Below, piece by piece: positions 14,939 through 23,066 of a stretch of 36,602 nt of DNA; positions within the stretch are counted from its first letter, which is position 1; each line of letters opens with the position of its first letter. A program made the translations under genes and the position numbers. The notes under the pieces are model-generated. The model did not search any database. It was not told where the DNA came from and saw nothing but the letters and a program-made list of their open reading frames with translations. The stretch lies in contig CALFUP010000057.1 of NCBI GenBank assembly GCA_937929875.1, positions 1-36,602 of the forward strand, written 5' to 3'. This stretch comes from an uncultured Cocleimonas sp. (GTDB lineage Bacteria; Pseudomonadota; Gammaproteobacteria; Thiotrichales; Thiotrichaceae).

Positions 14939-16789
14939 ATGCCAGAATATCGTTCACGCACCACAACCCACGGCCGCAACATGGCGGGCGCACGCGCACT
15001 TTGGCGCGCTACTGGTATGAAAGATGGAGATTTTGATAAGCCGATTATTGCAATCTCAAACTCATTCACTCAATTCGTACCCGGACACGTTCACTTAAAA
15101 GACATGGGTCAATTGGTCGCACGTGAAATCGAGAAGATGGGCGGCGTTGCAAAAGAATTCAATACCATCGCTGTCGATGATGGCATCGCAATGGGACACG
15201 ACGGTATGCTCTACAGCTTGCCATCTCGCGAGATTATCTCAGACTCGGTTGAATACATGGTAAACGCGCATTGTGCGGATGCTTTAGTGTGTATCTCAAA
15301 CTGCGACAAAATCACACCGGGCATGTTGAACGCGGCGTTGCGTTTGAATATCCCTGTAATTTTCGTTTCTGGTGGCCCGATGGAGTCAGGCAAGGCGATG
15401 ATTAATGAGCAAGTCGTAAAACTCGACTTGGTTGATGCAATGGTTTCTGCTGCTGACAAAAGCAACACCGATGAAGATGTTAGAAACATGGAAGTGTCGG
15501 CCTGTCCTACCTGTGGTTCTTGCTCGGGTATGTTTACCGCTAACTCAATGAACTGTTTGACGGAAGCTTTAGGTTTATCGCTTCCGGGTAACGGTTCGAT
15601 GTTAGCAACACACTCAGACCGTGAAGAGTTATTCTTAGAAGCAGCGCGCCAGATTATGGTGCTAACAAAGCGCTATTACGAAGAAGACGATGAGACTGCA
15701 TTGCCACGTAACATCGCTAACTTCAAAGCGTTTGAAAACGCGATGAGCCTTGATATCACTATGGGTGGTTCGACAAATACAATTCTACATTTATTAGCAG
15801 CAGCGCACGAAGGTAAAGTTGATTTCGATATGGACGATATGGATCGTTTATCTCGCACTGTGCCTAACTTGAGTAAAGTGGCTCCTGCGACACAGTTATT
15901 CCACATGGAAGATGTGCATCGTGCGGGAGGTGTTTTCAGAATTTTAGGCGAGCTTGAACGCGGTGGCATGTTACACACAGATGTAAATACAGTTCACGCA
16001 AAGACCATGGGCGAAGCCCTAGAAAAGTGGGATATCAAACGTAACCCTTCGGAAGAAGTACAAACCTTCTACAAAGCGGCACCAGGCAATGTACGCACGG
16101 TGCACGCCTTTAGCCAAAGCAAGCGTTGGGATAGTTTAGACATTGATGATGTAAACGGCTGTATACGCGACTTTGAACACGCTTATTCAAAAGACGGGGG
16201 TTTAGCAGTGCTTTACGGCAATATCGCTGAAGACGGTTGCGTGGTTAAAACTGCGGGTGTTGATGAACACATTTTAAAATTTTCTGGTCCAGCGCGTTTA
16301 TTCGAGTCTCAAGATGATGCGGTTGAAGCGATTCTTGACGATAAAATTGTTGAAGGCGACGTGGTTGTGATCATTTACGAAGGCCCGAAAGGCGGCCCGG
16401 GTATGCAGGAAATGCTTTACCCAACGAGTTACTTGAAAGCACAAGGCTTGGGCAAAGCCTGTGCTCTAATCACTGACGGTCGTTTCTCCGGTGGTACTTC
16501 AGGATTATCCATCGGTCACGCTTCACCAGAAGCAGCAGAAGGTGGCGCAATCGCTTTAGTACAGGAAGGCGATATGATTGATATCGATATTCCGAACCGT
16601 GGAATTTCACTTCGAATTTCTGATGGTGAGATGGCACAGCGTCGTGCGGATATGGATGCAAAAGGCAGTGCTGGCTGGAAAGCTGGTCCTCGTCCTCGTA
16701 ATGTAACTCCTGCGCTTCGCGCTTATGCGGCGTTAGCTACTTCTGCTTCGAAAGGTGCGGTTAGAGATGTGTCTCAAGTTGAAAAGTAA
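14939..16789 (+). CDS. ilvD: Dihydroxy-acid dehydratase
   Basis: A 616-residue dihydroxy-acid dehydratase, which converts 2,3-dihydroxy-isovalerate and 2,3-dihydroxy-3-methylvalerate to the 2-oxo acids in valine, isoleucine and leucine synthesis. The length equals that of the E. coli enzyme. Iron-sulfur cluster cysteines are visible at C122 ([10 protein letters not shown]) and in the [12 protein letters not shown] motif (C189, C192, C195). The C-terminal [20 protein letters not shown] is the second family signature. A TAGGAA ribosome site lies 8 bases before the ATG, and a possible -10 box TATACA is at 14912-14917. No ilvC or ilvBN neighbour is present. The SUKH-domain gene begins 9 bases after the stop. 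Confidence 0.97.
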   Translation: MPEYRSRTTTHGRNMAGARALWRATGMKDGDFDKPIIAISNSFTQFVPGHVHLKDMGQLVAREIEKMGGVAKEFNTIAVDDGIAMGHDGMLYSLPSREIISDSVEYMVNAHCADALVCISNCDKITPGMLNAALRLNIPVIFVSGGPMESGKAMINEQVVKLDLVDAMVSAADKSNTDEDVRNMEVSACPTCGSCSGMFTANSMNCLTEALGLSLPGNGSMLATHSDREELFLEAARQIMVLTKRYYEEDDETALPRNIANFKAFENAMSLDITMGGSTNTILHLLAAAHEGKVDFDMDDMDRLSRTVPNLSKVAPATQLFHMEDVHRAGGVFRILGELERGGMLHTDVNTVHAKTMGEALEKWDIKRNPSEEVQTFYKAAPGNVRTVHAFSQSKRWDSLDIDDVNGCIRDFEHAYSKDGGLAVLYGNIAEDGCVVKTAGVDEHILKFSGPARLFESQDDAVEAILDDKIVEGDVVVIIYEGPKGGPGMQEMLYPTSYLKAQGLGKACALITDGRFSGGTSGLSIGHASPEAAEGGAIALVQEGDMIDIDIPNRGISLRISDGEMAQRRADMDAKGSAGWKAGPRPRNVTPALRAYAALATSASKGAVRDVSQVEK

Positions 16790-16798
16790 CTTAGAGAC

Positions 16799-17449
16799 AT
16801 GCGTTTCCTAAAAGTATTTATTGTTTTCCTTACTGTTTTTATAAGCTTTTTCACCACTTCCCATGCTAATGAAAACTTATCGAGCGAAAAACTATGGCAA
16901 TTTTATGAAACGTGGCTACAAGCTAATTATCCCGCAGGAAAGCAAGCGCTTAATGCGGGTGCGAGTGAACAACAATTAGCAAAGTTTGAGTCGCAAATTG
17001 GCATTGAACTACCAGCCGATTACAGGGAATTTTTGAGTATACATAATGGCCAGCATCATACAGCTGCTGGGCTGTTAGTGGGTCATGAGTTCTTCCAAAC
17101 GAGTGATATTCTAATTGAATGGAAGTTAATGAAAAAGCTGTTGGATGACGGAGTCTTTAAGCATAAATCAGAGTCTGACCCAAAAGGTGCGATTAAACCA
17201 GATTGGTGGAATAAAAACTGGATACCCATTACAGGTGATGGAGCGGGCAACTTAATTTGCTTAGATATGTCTCCAGACAAAAATGGTACGGTTGGGCAAG
17301 TTATAGATTTTGATCATGAAACGGTTGAACGGACAGTACTAGCAGACAGTTTCAATGAATATATAAACGACTATTTATCTGATCTAAAATCAGGATTGTA
17401 TGTATATCATGAAGAATATAATCAAATAATCTTGCTAGAAGATTTATAG
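16799..17449 (+). CDS. Exported SMI1/KNR4 (SUKH) domain protein
   Basis: A 216-residue protein with an N-terminal signal peptide (about residues 1-23, hydrophobic core FIVFLTVFISFFTT, cleavage likely after SHA) followed by a SUKH/SMI1-KNR4 domain. Domain hallmarks are FESQIGIELPADYREFLSIHNGQ (about 63-85), IPITGDGAGNLICLDM (about 141-156) and the C-terminal SFNEYINDYL. SUKH proteins are often immunity proteins against contact-dependent or polymorphic toxins, but many are housekeeping or unassigned. Export is unusual for the family. No toxin gene is adjacent. It begins 9 bases after ilvD and may be co-transcribed. If it is an immunity protein, its target toxin would act in the periplasm; this is inference. 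Confidence 0.78.
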   Translation: MRFLKVFIVFLTVFISFFTTSHANENLSSEKLWQFYETWLQANYPAGKQALNAGASEQQLAKFESQIGIELPADYREFLSIHNGQHHTAAGLLVGHEFFQTSDILIEWKLMKKLLDDGVFKHKSESDPKGAIKPDWWNKNWIPITGDGAGNLICLDMSPDKNGTVGQVIDFDHETVERTVLADSFNEYINDYLSDLKSGLYVYHEEYNQIILLEDL

Positions 17450-17484
17450 ACATAATGCAGTATTATCATTCGTTGTATTAAAAA

Positions 17485-17501
17485 TGCCCCCCACTTTTTA
17501 A
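17485..17501 (+). repeat. Dispersed intergenic repeat, copy 6 (degenerate, convergent gap)
   Basis: TG + C6 + ACTTTTTAA: the ACA after TG is missing and the final GA is AA. An AAAA lead-in is retained. It lies between the convergent SUKH gene and the dadA-like pseudogene. Confidence 0.75.
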
Positions 17502-17541
17502 ACGTTTTTTTTGATTATTTAACTAGATCGAGTCTAAAAAA

Positions 17542-18139
17542 TCAAAAACGCGTAGCAGAAAACGCTTCAATAATATCTGCAAAATCTTTTAGCGTTTGAT
17601 TCTTTTTATCCCCTTCAAACATTGCCGTAATTAACTTTGCTGAAATTGGCGATTGGGTTAAGCCCAAGTGCTGATGACCAAATACCATTCCAATGTGTGG
17701 ATGCTTTGGGTGCAGGTCTATCACTGGCAATGAGTCAGGCGTTGTTGGTCGTCGCCCCATCCAAGTTGTTGGTTCTTGTTGATCTGCCCGCATATCTTTG
17801 ATCAAACCATTCATATGTGTGTTTAATTGCAGATAACGTTTTTCGATTGGTTTTGACATCATTTTTGAAAACTCACCAAAGCCTGTCACTCTCATACCAG
17901 TACTTAAGGGCGTTAATACCAAATGGCGGTCTTCTGATTTTATTAGATGTTTAACTTTAACTGGGCTATCAGGATAAGTCAGGTGATAACCACGTTCTGG
18001 TACAAGAGGTATCTGTAAACCACAGTTTTTACCAGATTCATCAGTGATCTCTTCATAATTCAAGTGCGGTGCAAATACCGACTATTCCAGCACCTATGAC
18101 GGCTATGCTACCTTTTTCAATTTGCTTGTTAATATTCAC
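17542..18139 (-). pseudogene. DadA-like FAD-dependent amino acid dehydrogenase, internally deleted and frameshifted
   Basis: On the minus strand a GTG start at 18139 opens a frame encoding an FAD-binding beta-alpha-beta motif, SIAVIGAGIVGICTALEL, which ends at a TGA near 18053. From about 18063, in another frame, the sequence continues as the C-terminal domain of a D-amino acid dehydrogenase-like protein. Recognisable parts are ITDESGKNCGLQIPLVPERGYHLTYP, TWMGRRPTTPDSLPVI and the final GHQHLGLTQSP. About 28 N-terminal and 173 C-terminal residues remain of a protein that is normally about 410 long, so roughly 200 central residues are gone. A TTG at 18063 could be read as a start, but the product would lack the FAD-binding fold. 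The intact gene probably oxidised a D-amino acid or D-hydroxyproline. Confidence 0.85.
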
Positions 18140-18234
18140 AGAACAATAGTTCCTAGATACTTTTTTGTCAGCATGGTTGGTAACGCTGTTGATAGCATAG
18201 TTGGAAGCTTTGTTGATAGCTTTTTTGATAGCAT
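18136..18234 (-). other. Repetitive 32-codon ORF and TTGATAGC repeat ahead of the pseudogene
   Basis: Bases 18188-18236 contain three copies of TTGATAGC in an imperfect tandem array, with longer matches GTTGATAGC and GATAGCATAGTT. On the minus strand the array is part of an open frame beginning MLSKKLSTKLPTML. Its TGA overlaps the pseudogene GTG by four bases (GTGA). The encoded peptide is itself repetitive. I judge it more likely a chance frame through a repeat than a gene, but the start/stop overlap is worth noting. Confidence 0.3.
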
Positions 18235-18248
18235 AGTTACTTGGATAT

Positions 18249-19226
18249 TTAGGTATGAGATCTATTCAGTTCTTCATAAGCTAGAATTGCGGCGGCTAAA
18301 TCTTCTCGTCCAGCACCAACTGATTTGAATAGAGTAATGGCAGAATCAGCGTTTGTTAATTGTGATCTACCCGTGTGCACTTTCTTGCTTAATTCTGAAA
18401 GTTCAGCAACGACATCTAAGGGATCAAAATTTCCAGCTGCAATTACTTGAGTCAAATCACCCGCTTCTGATAGGGCACCAGCCCGTGTATCGACAAATAC
18501 CGAGGACTTTTGCACCGCTTCATCATCAGTTTCACGCATCGTTGGGGTAAATGCTCCGACTAAATCTAGATGTGTTCCCTCAGTGAGGTACTCACCTAAA
18601 ATAATAGCCTCTGTAGACATCGTGGCGCAGCTAATGATATCGGCAGCGGCTGTCTGCTTTGGAAGATCCTTAGACGCACAAACTATGGCGTTCTTGCCTT
18701 TTGCGCGTAACTCATCAACCATCTTCTGAGCGGAGGACTGATTGCGACTCCACACCTGTATTTCTGTAATTGGTCGAACCACCTCATGCGCTTCAACTAA
18801 TGACCGAGCGAGACGACCTGAACCTATCATCAGTAATTTGTGTGAATTTTCTCGAGATAAATAACGACTGGCTAACGCTGAAGCGGCGGCGGTTCTGCGT
18901 GCTGTGAGTTCGTCAGCATCTAGTTGCAGTAATGGCTGACCTGTTTTTGCACTGCTCAATAAATAACTACTGTTCAAGCCAGGTAAACCACGCGAATTAT
19001 TACCCGGAAAAATAGCGACTTGTTTGACACCAAGGTATTTCCCTTCGATCCACGCAGGTTTTAGCAACAGAGAAGCACTTGGCTCATTCGGAACATTTAA
19101 ATCGTGTTGATGACGTAAAGGCTCGATGACTTCAGAATCAAATATCACATCTATAGCATCGATTAACGCTAACCATGGGAGCTTATCTATAAGATCTTTG
19201 GTGTTGAGATAGGGGATTAAATTCAT
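18249..19226 (-). CDS. Ornithine cyclodeaminase/mu-crystallin family protein
   Basis: A 325-residue protein (from the preferred start) of the OCD/mu-crystallin family. The family covers ornithine cyclodeaminase, alanine dehydrogenase and ketimine (pyrroline-2-carboxylate) reductases. The Rossmann motif is LLMIGSGRLARSLVEAH (about residues 127-143). KQVAIFPGNNSRGLPGLNSSYLL (about 65-87) and THLDLVGAFTPTMRE, with the family aspartate region DTRAGALSEAGDL, are also visible. An in-frame ATG exists at 19247, but homologues normally begin just before a 'YL...' segment, so 19226 is chosen. The neighbouring DadA-like pseudogene suggests a former two-gene amino acid (for example D- or hydroxyproline) catabolic unit. 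That link is inference. Confidence 0.85.
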   Translation of the reverse strand: MNLIPYLNTKDLIDKLPWLALIDAIDVIFDSEVIEPLRHQHDLNVPNEPSASLLLKPAWIEGKYLGVKQVAIFPGNNSRGLPGLNSSYLLSSAKTGQPLLQLDADELTARRTAAASALASRYLSRENSHKLLMIGSGRLARSLVEAHEVVRPITEIQVWSRNQSSAQKMVDELRAKGKNAIVCASKDLPKQTAAADIISCATMSTEAIILGEYLTEGTHLDLVGAFTPTMRETDDEAVQKSSVFVDTRAGALSEAGDLTQVIAAGNFDPLDVVAELSELSKKVHTGRSQLTNADSAITLFKSVGAGREDLAAAILAYEELNRSHT

Positions 19227-19322
19227 AATAATTGCACCATAATTCACAAATAACCAATTGATTATCGCTAGATTAACAACAATCGAATTAGAATATTAAA
19301 GAGGAATTATAGGTCATTAAAA

Positions 19323-19343
19323 TGACACCCCCCTACTTTTTGA
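19323..19343 (+). repeat. Dispersed intergenic repeat, copy 7 (co-directional minus gap)
   Basis: TGACA + C6 + T + ACTTTTTGA preceded by AAAA, the same variant as copies 4 and 9. It lies between the OCD-family gene and the cupin gene. Confidence 0.92.
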
Positions 19344-19406
19344 TGACATTTGAAGGTAAATGATATTTGCGGGTAAGTAGCTAAGGTTCGAGCTGTTGAG
19401 GATTTA

Positions 19407-19709
19407 TTATTTCAATTCAACTTCAACAAAATGGAACTCAAAATCATTAGGGTTAACAACATTATGTTCGATACCAGCGCCTTTAAAGTAGGATATCCCT
19501 GCACTTAAGTCTGCTAGATTTTCGACAATTGTTTCATCTTCTTTGCTTTCTAAGAGTAGTTGACCATCTAAACCTGGAACTACAATGTAGTCATGTCCAT
19601 GTATATGCCAACCTGTTTCAGCCCCAGGTGCGAAGCGCCATTCGGTAATAATCACGCGATCATTTTCAAGTTGTTTAGTGGGAACTGCTTTAGGTCTATT
19701 ACTGCTCAT
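19407..19709 (-). CDS. Small cupin-domain protein
   Basis: A 100-residue single-domain cupin. Motif 1 is seen in TGWHIHGHDYIVVPGLDG (about residues 32-49), with the HxH metal pair but an aspartate/tyrosine where the usual glutamate sits. Motif 2 is GIEHNVVN (about 79-86). Such small cupins range from metal-dependent enzymes to sensors, and similar proteins accompany beta-alanine or amino acid catabolic genes. The substrate is unknown. GGGAG lies about 12 bases before the ATG. The gene is on the same strand as, and upstream of, the OCD-family gene, separated by about 180 bp that includes repeat copy 7, so co-transcription is uncertain. Confidence 0.82.
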   Translation of the reverse strand: MSSNRPKAVPTKQLENDRVIITEWRFAPGAETGWHIHGHDYIVVPGLDGQLLLESKEDETIVENLADLSAGISYFKGAGIEHNVVNPNDFEFHFVEVELK

Positions 19710-19839
19710 GATGATGAATGACTCCCTATTTGATTGAACTATGTCGATAAAATGATGTAAATAAAACTTTGTAAAACCATGTTGATTTCGTTATGCAGCT
19801 TACAAAACAATGTAGTTTTTAATATTGATGTTGCCGCTG

Positions 19840-20853
19840 CTAAAACTCTGGCTTTAGCTCTCGTCCTAATAATTCTTTTACTGCTTGCTCAGGTGCTAAG
19901 CCGCTATACAGAACTTTCTGTACGGCCTCACATATGGGCATTTCAACACCAGCGCGTTTGGCAAGTGTACTAATACTGTGCGAAGACTTTGCGCCTTCAA
20001 CGGCTTGTCCTATTTCTTTAATAGCTTGGTCTAAATCAGCACCTTTACCAAGTGCCAACCCTAATCGTCGATTGCGTGACAGGTCATCGGTACACGTCAG
20101 GACTAAATCACCAACACCCGCCAAGCCCATAATAGTTTCTGTATTTGCACCCATACTATTTGCAAGACGTAATATCTCAGCCAAACCACGTGTAATAATG
20201 GCAGAACGTGCATTTGCACCAAAACCTAAGCCATCTGAAATACCTGCGGCAATCGCTAACACATTTTTGATTGCACCACCCAGTTCAACACCGATCACAT
20301 CGGTACTGCTGTAAACACGATAGTTTCCACCTTGAAACGCTGCTGCAGTTCGAGTAGCGAGCTCTTCTGTAGATGCCGCGGCAGTCATTGCCGATGGTAA
20401 ACCTTTAGCGACTTCTGTAGCAAAAGTAGGCCCTGAGACTAAACCATATGGAATATCATTACCCAATTCTTCGATTAATACTTCATGGAGGAGTTTTCCG
20501 CTTCCAACCTCCAAACCTTTAGTCGCCCATACAATACTGTGGTCTTGATGAAGATAAGGTTTAATCTGTTTGAGTAAGTCACGAAAGCCATGACTGGGGA
20601 CAACGATCAATTGATCATCGGCATGCTTCATTGCAGTCTCAAGCGAATTTGTGCAATGCAGTGTATCGGGGAATTTTATGCCGGGGAGGTAACAGCTGTT
20701 TTCTCTTTGCTGTTCGTACTGTGCGATTTTATCTGGCTTATGCGCCCAAAGTAATACGTCAATGCCATTTCTGGCTAGCTGTAAGGCTAACGCAGTGCCC
20801 CAAGAGCCTGCTCCATAAACGGTCATCTTCTCGGGGCGCTGCGTATTTGACAT
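19840..20853 (-). CDS. gpsA: NAD(P)H-dependent glycerol-3-phosphate dehydrogenase
   Basis: A 337-residue enzyme reducing dihydroxyacetone phosphate to sn-glycerol 3-phosphate for phospholipid synthesis. The N-terminal dinucleotide motif is VYGAGSWGTALALQLARNG. The catalytic lysine lies in the GGAIKNVLAIAAGISDGLGFG segment, and TCTDDLSRNRRLG is typical. A TTG three codons upstream (20862) is also in frame, but AAGGTG would then sit only 1 base away, against about 10 bases for the ATG at 20853, which I choose. It is last in the group rhodanese-grxC-secB-gpsA, the same order as in E. coli yibN-grxC-secB-gpsA. The cysE that follows in E. coli is absent. Confidence 0.96.
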   Translation of the reverse strand: MSNTQRPEKMTVYGAGSWGTALALQLARNGIDVLLWAHKPDKIAQYEQQRENSCYLPGIKFPDTLHCTNSLETAMKHADDQLIVVPSHGFRDLLKQIKPYLHQDHSIVWATKGLEVGSGKLLHEVLIEELGNDIPYGLVSGPTFATEVAKGLPSAMTAAASTEELATRTAAAFQGGNYRVYSSTDVIGVELGGAIKNVLAIAAGISDGLGFGANARSAIITRGLAEILRLANSMGANTETIMGLAGVGDLVLTCTDDLSRNRRLGLALGKGADLDQAIKEIGQAVEGAKSSHSISTLAKRAGVEMPICEAVQKVLYSGLAPEQAVKELLGRELKPEF

Positions 20854-20922
20854 ATTATTCAATCACCTTGATTTTGCTTCTTGATCTTTTACATATATAA
20901 AAGATTAAGGAAAACTAAAATA

Positions 20923-21471
20923 TTACGCTTTAGTTTCTTCATTATCATCTGTGCCAGCGCCAGCTTCAGCTTCTGCCATTTGCTGTTGTTGCTGCTCAGC
21001 TATATTTTTAGCATACAGTGCATCGAAGTTAATCGGCGAAAGATGCATTTCTGGGAAGCTACCTTTCGACACTAAGTTTGAAATAACTTCACGTGCGTAA
21101 GGGAACAACTGACCCGGACAATAACTAGCTAATAAATGATTCAGTTGATCAGCCTCGTAACCTTTAATGAGGAAAGCACCTGCTTGGATAGCTTCAACTA
21201 AAAATGCAGTCTTTCCATCTTTACCTTTAACCGTTACGTTGAGGTGTAACTCTACTTCGTAGTGGTCATCACCCAATACGTTAACCTGAGTATTTAGATT
21301 TAAGCTTGTGTCTGGCTCCCAGTCTTGAGTGAAAATAGCTGGGCTATTTGGCGCTTCGAATGAGATATCTTTAATGTAAACACGCTCAATTATAAATTGC
21401 TGGGCTGCTGCCGTTGTGTCTGCAGCTGCACCATTTGCCGCACCATTTGTTGATTTATTTTCTTCTGCCAT
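20923..21471 (-). CDS. secB: Protein-export chaperone SecB
   Basis: A 182-residue SecB, the homotetrameric cytoplasmic chaperone that keeps preproteins unfolded and hands them to SecA. Conserved stretches are IERVYIKDISFEAPNSPAIF (about residues 28-47), the EVELHLNVT strand and LNHLLASYCPGQLFPYAREVISNLVSKGSFPEMHLSPINFDALY (about 110-153). It has an Ala/Asn/Thr-rich N-terminal extension of about 22 residues and a Gln-rich then acidic tail, making it longer than E. coli SecB (155). AAGGAA lies about 9 bases before the ATG. It sits 52 bases downstream of grxC. Confidence 0.96.
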   Translation of the reverse strand: MAEENKSTNGAANGAAADTTAAAQQFIIERVYIKDISFEAPNSPAIFTQDWEPDTSLNLNTQVNVLGDDHYEVELHLNVTVKGKDGKTAFLVEAIQAGAFLIKGYEADQLNHLLASYCPGQLFPYAREVISNLVSKGSFPEMHLSPINFDALYAKNIAEQQQQQMAEAEAGAGTDDNEETKA

Positions 21472-21523
21472 GAGATTGCTTTCCTTATTTATGTACTTAT
21501 TAATTTGGCTATTGCTTAGTTAG

Positions 21524-21820
21524 CTAAGCTAGGCCTAGTTTTTGATCTAATTCACCTTTGCTATCAAGTGCCGCGATATCGTCGTAGCCACCAAAAGGCT
21601 CATCATTAATAAAAATTTGCGGGACAGTGTTGCGTCCACTTTTTCGTTCCATTTCGTCCCAGAGTTCTCGATCCCCAGAAACAGATATCTCCGTAAAATC
21701 TACCTTTTTACTTTTCAATAGTTTTCGAGCAAGCATGCAAAAAGGACAAAAACGTGTGCCGTATAACACTACGTTTGTATGCGTATTGATGTCTACAGTC
21801 GTGTTAATTTCATCTACCAT
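21524..21820 (-). CDS. grxC: Glutaredoxin 3
   Basis: A 98-residue dithiol glutaredoxin that reduces disulfides and glutathione mixed disulfides with glutathione. The active site is CPFC (C25, C28) rather than the more common CPYC. The glutathione-binding TVPQIFIND motif (about 65-73) and GGYDDI follow. It has a short N-terminal extension of about 15 residues compared with E. coli GrxC (83 residues). The start lies 9 bases after the rhodanese stop, and no strong ribosome site is visible, consistent with translational coupling in the operon. Confidence 0.95.
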   Translation of the reverse strand: MVDEINTTVDINTHTNVVLYGTRFCPFCMLARKLLKSKKVDFTEISVSGDRELWDEMERKSGRNTVPQIFINDEPFGGYDDIAALDSKGELDQKLGLA

Positions 21821-21829
21821 CGAAGATAA

Positions 21830-22255
21830 CTATCTTTTAACTGTCGGTAAGTTTGCAGCTTCCCAAGCTAAAATACCGCCCGTTAAACTCGATACGTTCT
21901 CAAATCCTGCTTTTGTAATAGTATTACATGCTGAAGATGATCGAGTACCACTGCGGCAATACACTAGAACGGGCGCTTGTTTGTTTGTGCCCAAAAGTCC
22001 GATCCTGTCAGGTAACTGACCCAGAGTGATGTGTTGAGCATTACGGATAATGCCATCCTTGATCTCTTTGTCTTCGCGAACATCAACGATCACAGTGCTA
22101 TCATCATTCATTAATTTGACGGCTTCATTGGTATTCACCATCTTAAATTTTCGTGTGAAGCGTCCTGTTTCTATTTTGATAATCATAGCTAATATGATTA
22201 CAAGACCAATGAAATACAGAGGGTTTTCTACAACAAAATCAATATATTCTTGCAT
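21830..22255 (-). CDS. yibN: Membrane-anchored rhodanese-like sulfurtransferase (YibN type)
   Basis: A 141-residue protein with an N-terminal membrane helix (about residues 12-28) and one rhodanese domain. The active-site loop is CRSGTRS, with the persulfide-carrying cysteine at C100, and the CDC25-like DVRE motif lies at about 58-61. The length and position match E. coli YibN (143 residues), directly before grxC and secB. Rhodaneses move sulfane sulfur, and recent work on YibN also implicates it in membrane protein insertion or quality control. Here it lies just downstream of an ArsR regulator of the persulfide-sensing type, suggesting sulfur-responsive expression. A hairpin-forming palindrome is 67 bases upstream of the ATG. 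Confidence 0.9.
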   Translation of the reverse strand: MQEYIDFVVENPLYFIGLVIILAMIIKIETGRFTRKFKMVNTNEAVKLMNDDSTVIVDVREDKEIKDGIIRNAQHITLGQLPDRIGLLGTNKQAPVLVYCRSGTRSSSACNTITKAGFENVSSLTGGILAWEAANLPTVKR

Positions 22256-22321
22256 GGAAAAAATCTAGTTTGAATTAAAACGAGTAAGATAACCGTAGAC
22301 GCACTTTGGGTAAAGCCCTAT

Positions 22322-22338
22322 TAGCACTTTTAGTGCTA
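22322..22338. promoter_or_regulatory. TAGCACT-TTT-AGTGCTA palindrome upstream of the rhodanese gene
   Basis: A perfect 7-bp dyad with a 3-base centre between arsR and the rhodanese gene. Its AGTGCTAT half-sequence recurs next to the arsR promoter at 22806-22813. It may be an operator for the ArsR-type regulator or simply a transcript hairpin; no T run follows on the minus strand. Confidence 0.4.
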
Positions 22339-22396
22339 TTTAAATCACTCGAATCGCAAGAAATTAACGATGAAGTTGAAGTATTTTTCATGTAAA

Positions 22397-22762
22397 TCAG
22401 GGATCACTACAAAAGGTTTCCTGCATCATCACAATAAGCTTCAAGATCCTAACATCACCCACACGATAGAACACTCGATTCGCTTCCTTACGTGAAGCTA
22501 GAATCCCTTTGTCTTTTAGAATACCTAAATGCTGTGAGATATTACTTTGAGATGTGCCGACATACTTCACAATGTCCTGCACACTGAGTTCATTCTCTTT
22601 TAAAATACATAATATCTTTAAACGCAAAGGATGGGATATTGCCTTGAGAGCACGGGAGGCTGTTTCGACATCTTTTTCTTTGACCATTAAACTATTCATT
22701 AATGGGGAATTCTGGTCATCATCTTGTTCAATAGATAAAGTATCCATGTTTTTGCTATCCAT
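22397..22762 (-). CDS. ArsR-family regulator of the persulfide-sensing BigR/SqrR/YgaV type
   Basis: A 121-residue winged-helix repressor. The HTH covers LSVQDIVKYVGTSQSNISQHLGILKDKGIL (about residues 59-88), and SHPLRLKILC precedes it. Metal-binding ELCVCD-type motifs are absent. Instead there are two cysteines, C52 (ILCIL) and C118 (MQETFC). Their 66-residue spacing and their contexts match the two sensing cysteines of SqrR and BigR, which form a tetrasulfide link with persulfides and release DNA. Several start codons are possible (22762 or 22747); the tail before about residue 30 is not conserved. It lies upstream of the rhodanese gene and divergent from envC. I infer that it represses itself and perhaps the rhodanese-grxC group. 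Confidence 0.85.
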   Translation of the reverse strand: MDSKNMDTLSIEQDDDQNSPLMNSLMVKEKDVETASRALKAISHPLRLKILCILKENELSVQDIVKYVGTSQSNISQHLGILKDKGILASRKEANRVFYRVGDVRILKLIVMMQETFCSDP

Positions 22763-22804
22763 TAAGTCTTAGTTATCTTGGGTTGCACTCACTTTTTTGC
22801 TCGT

Positions 22805-22829
22805 AAGTGCTATACGCTTCAACATTATA
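22805..22829 (-). promoter_or_regulatory. arsR promoter -10 box with overlapping operator candidate
   Basis: Minus-strand TATAAT (22829-22824) is followed by AAGCG-TATAG-CACTT (22819-22805), an imperfect dyad around the expected transcription start. It shares ATAGCACT with the palindrome at 22322-22338. No good -35 box is seen. The divergent gap to the likely envC start (22763-23066) holds no other recognisable feature. Confidence 0.4.
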
Positions 22830-23066
22830 ATGCAGTTTGACTTTTTATATCTGCAAAAGAGACATAATCCTGATGGCTTGTCTCTTTAATCAAGATTTCA
22901 TGATTTTAGATTAATACGGAATCAAAAAGTCATATTTTCATAAATATTCGCATGATTGAGATGTTATTATATAAATCGGGCTATAACGAATAAAAGTAAA
23001 CAAATGATTTCACAACATCTAAGACTCTCGATAATGGGCAGCAGAGCAAATACAACAATCCAAACT

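Noticed and set aside
17542-18063. Functional short DadA-like protein from the TTG at 18063
   Set aside because: It would lack the FAD-binding fold; the missing N-terminal motif is found just upstream in another frame, so this is a pseudogene.
18122-18328. Plus-strand ORF over the TTGATAGC repeat
   Set aside because: It runs antisense through repeat sequence and into the 3' end of the OCD-family gene, with no ribosome site and no recognisable domain.
22921-22929. TCAAAAAGT as a reverse-orientation repeat copy upstream of envC
   Set aside because: Only the nine bases of the T-run end match; no G run or TGTCA box follows.
22956-23066. N-terminal extension of EnvC from the TTG at 22956
   Set aside because: The extension is polar, uses a TTG start and would bury the signal peptide; the ATG at 23067 gives a normal secreted protein.
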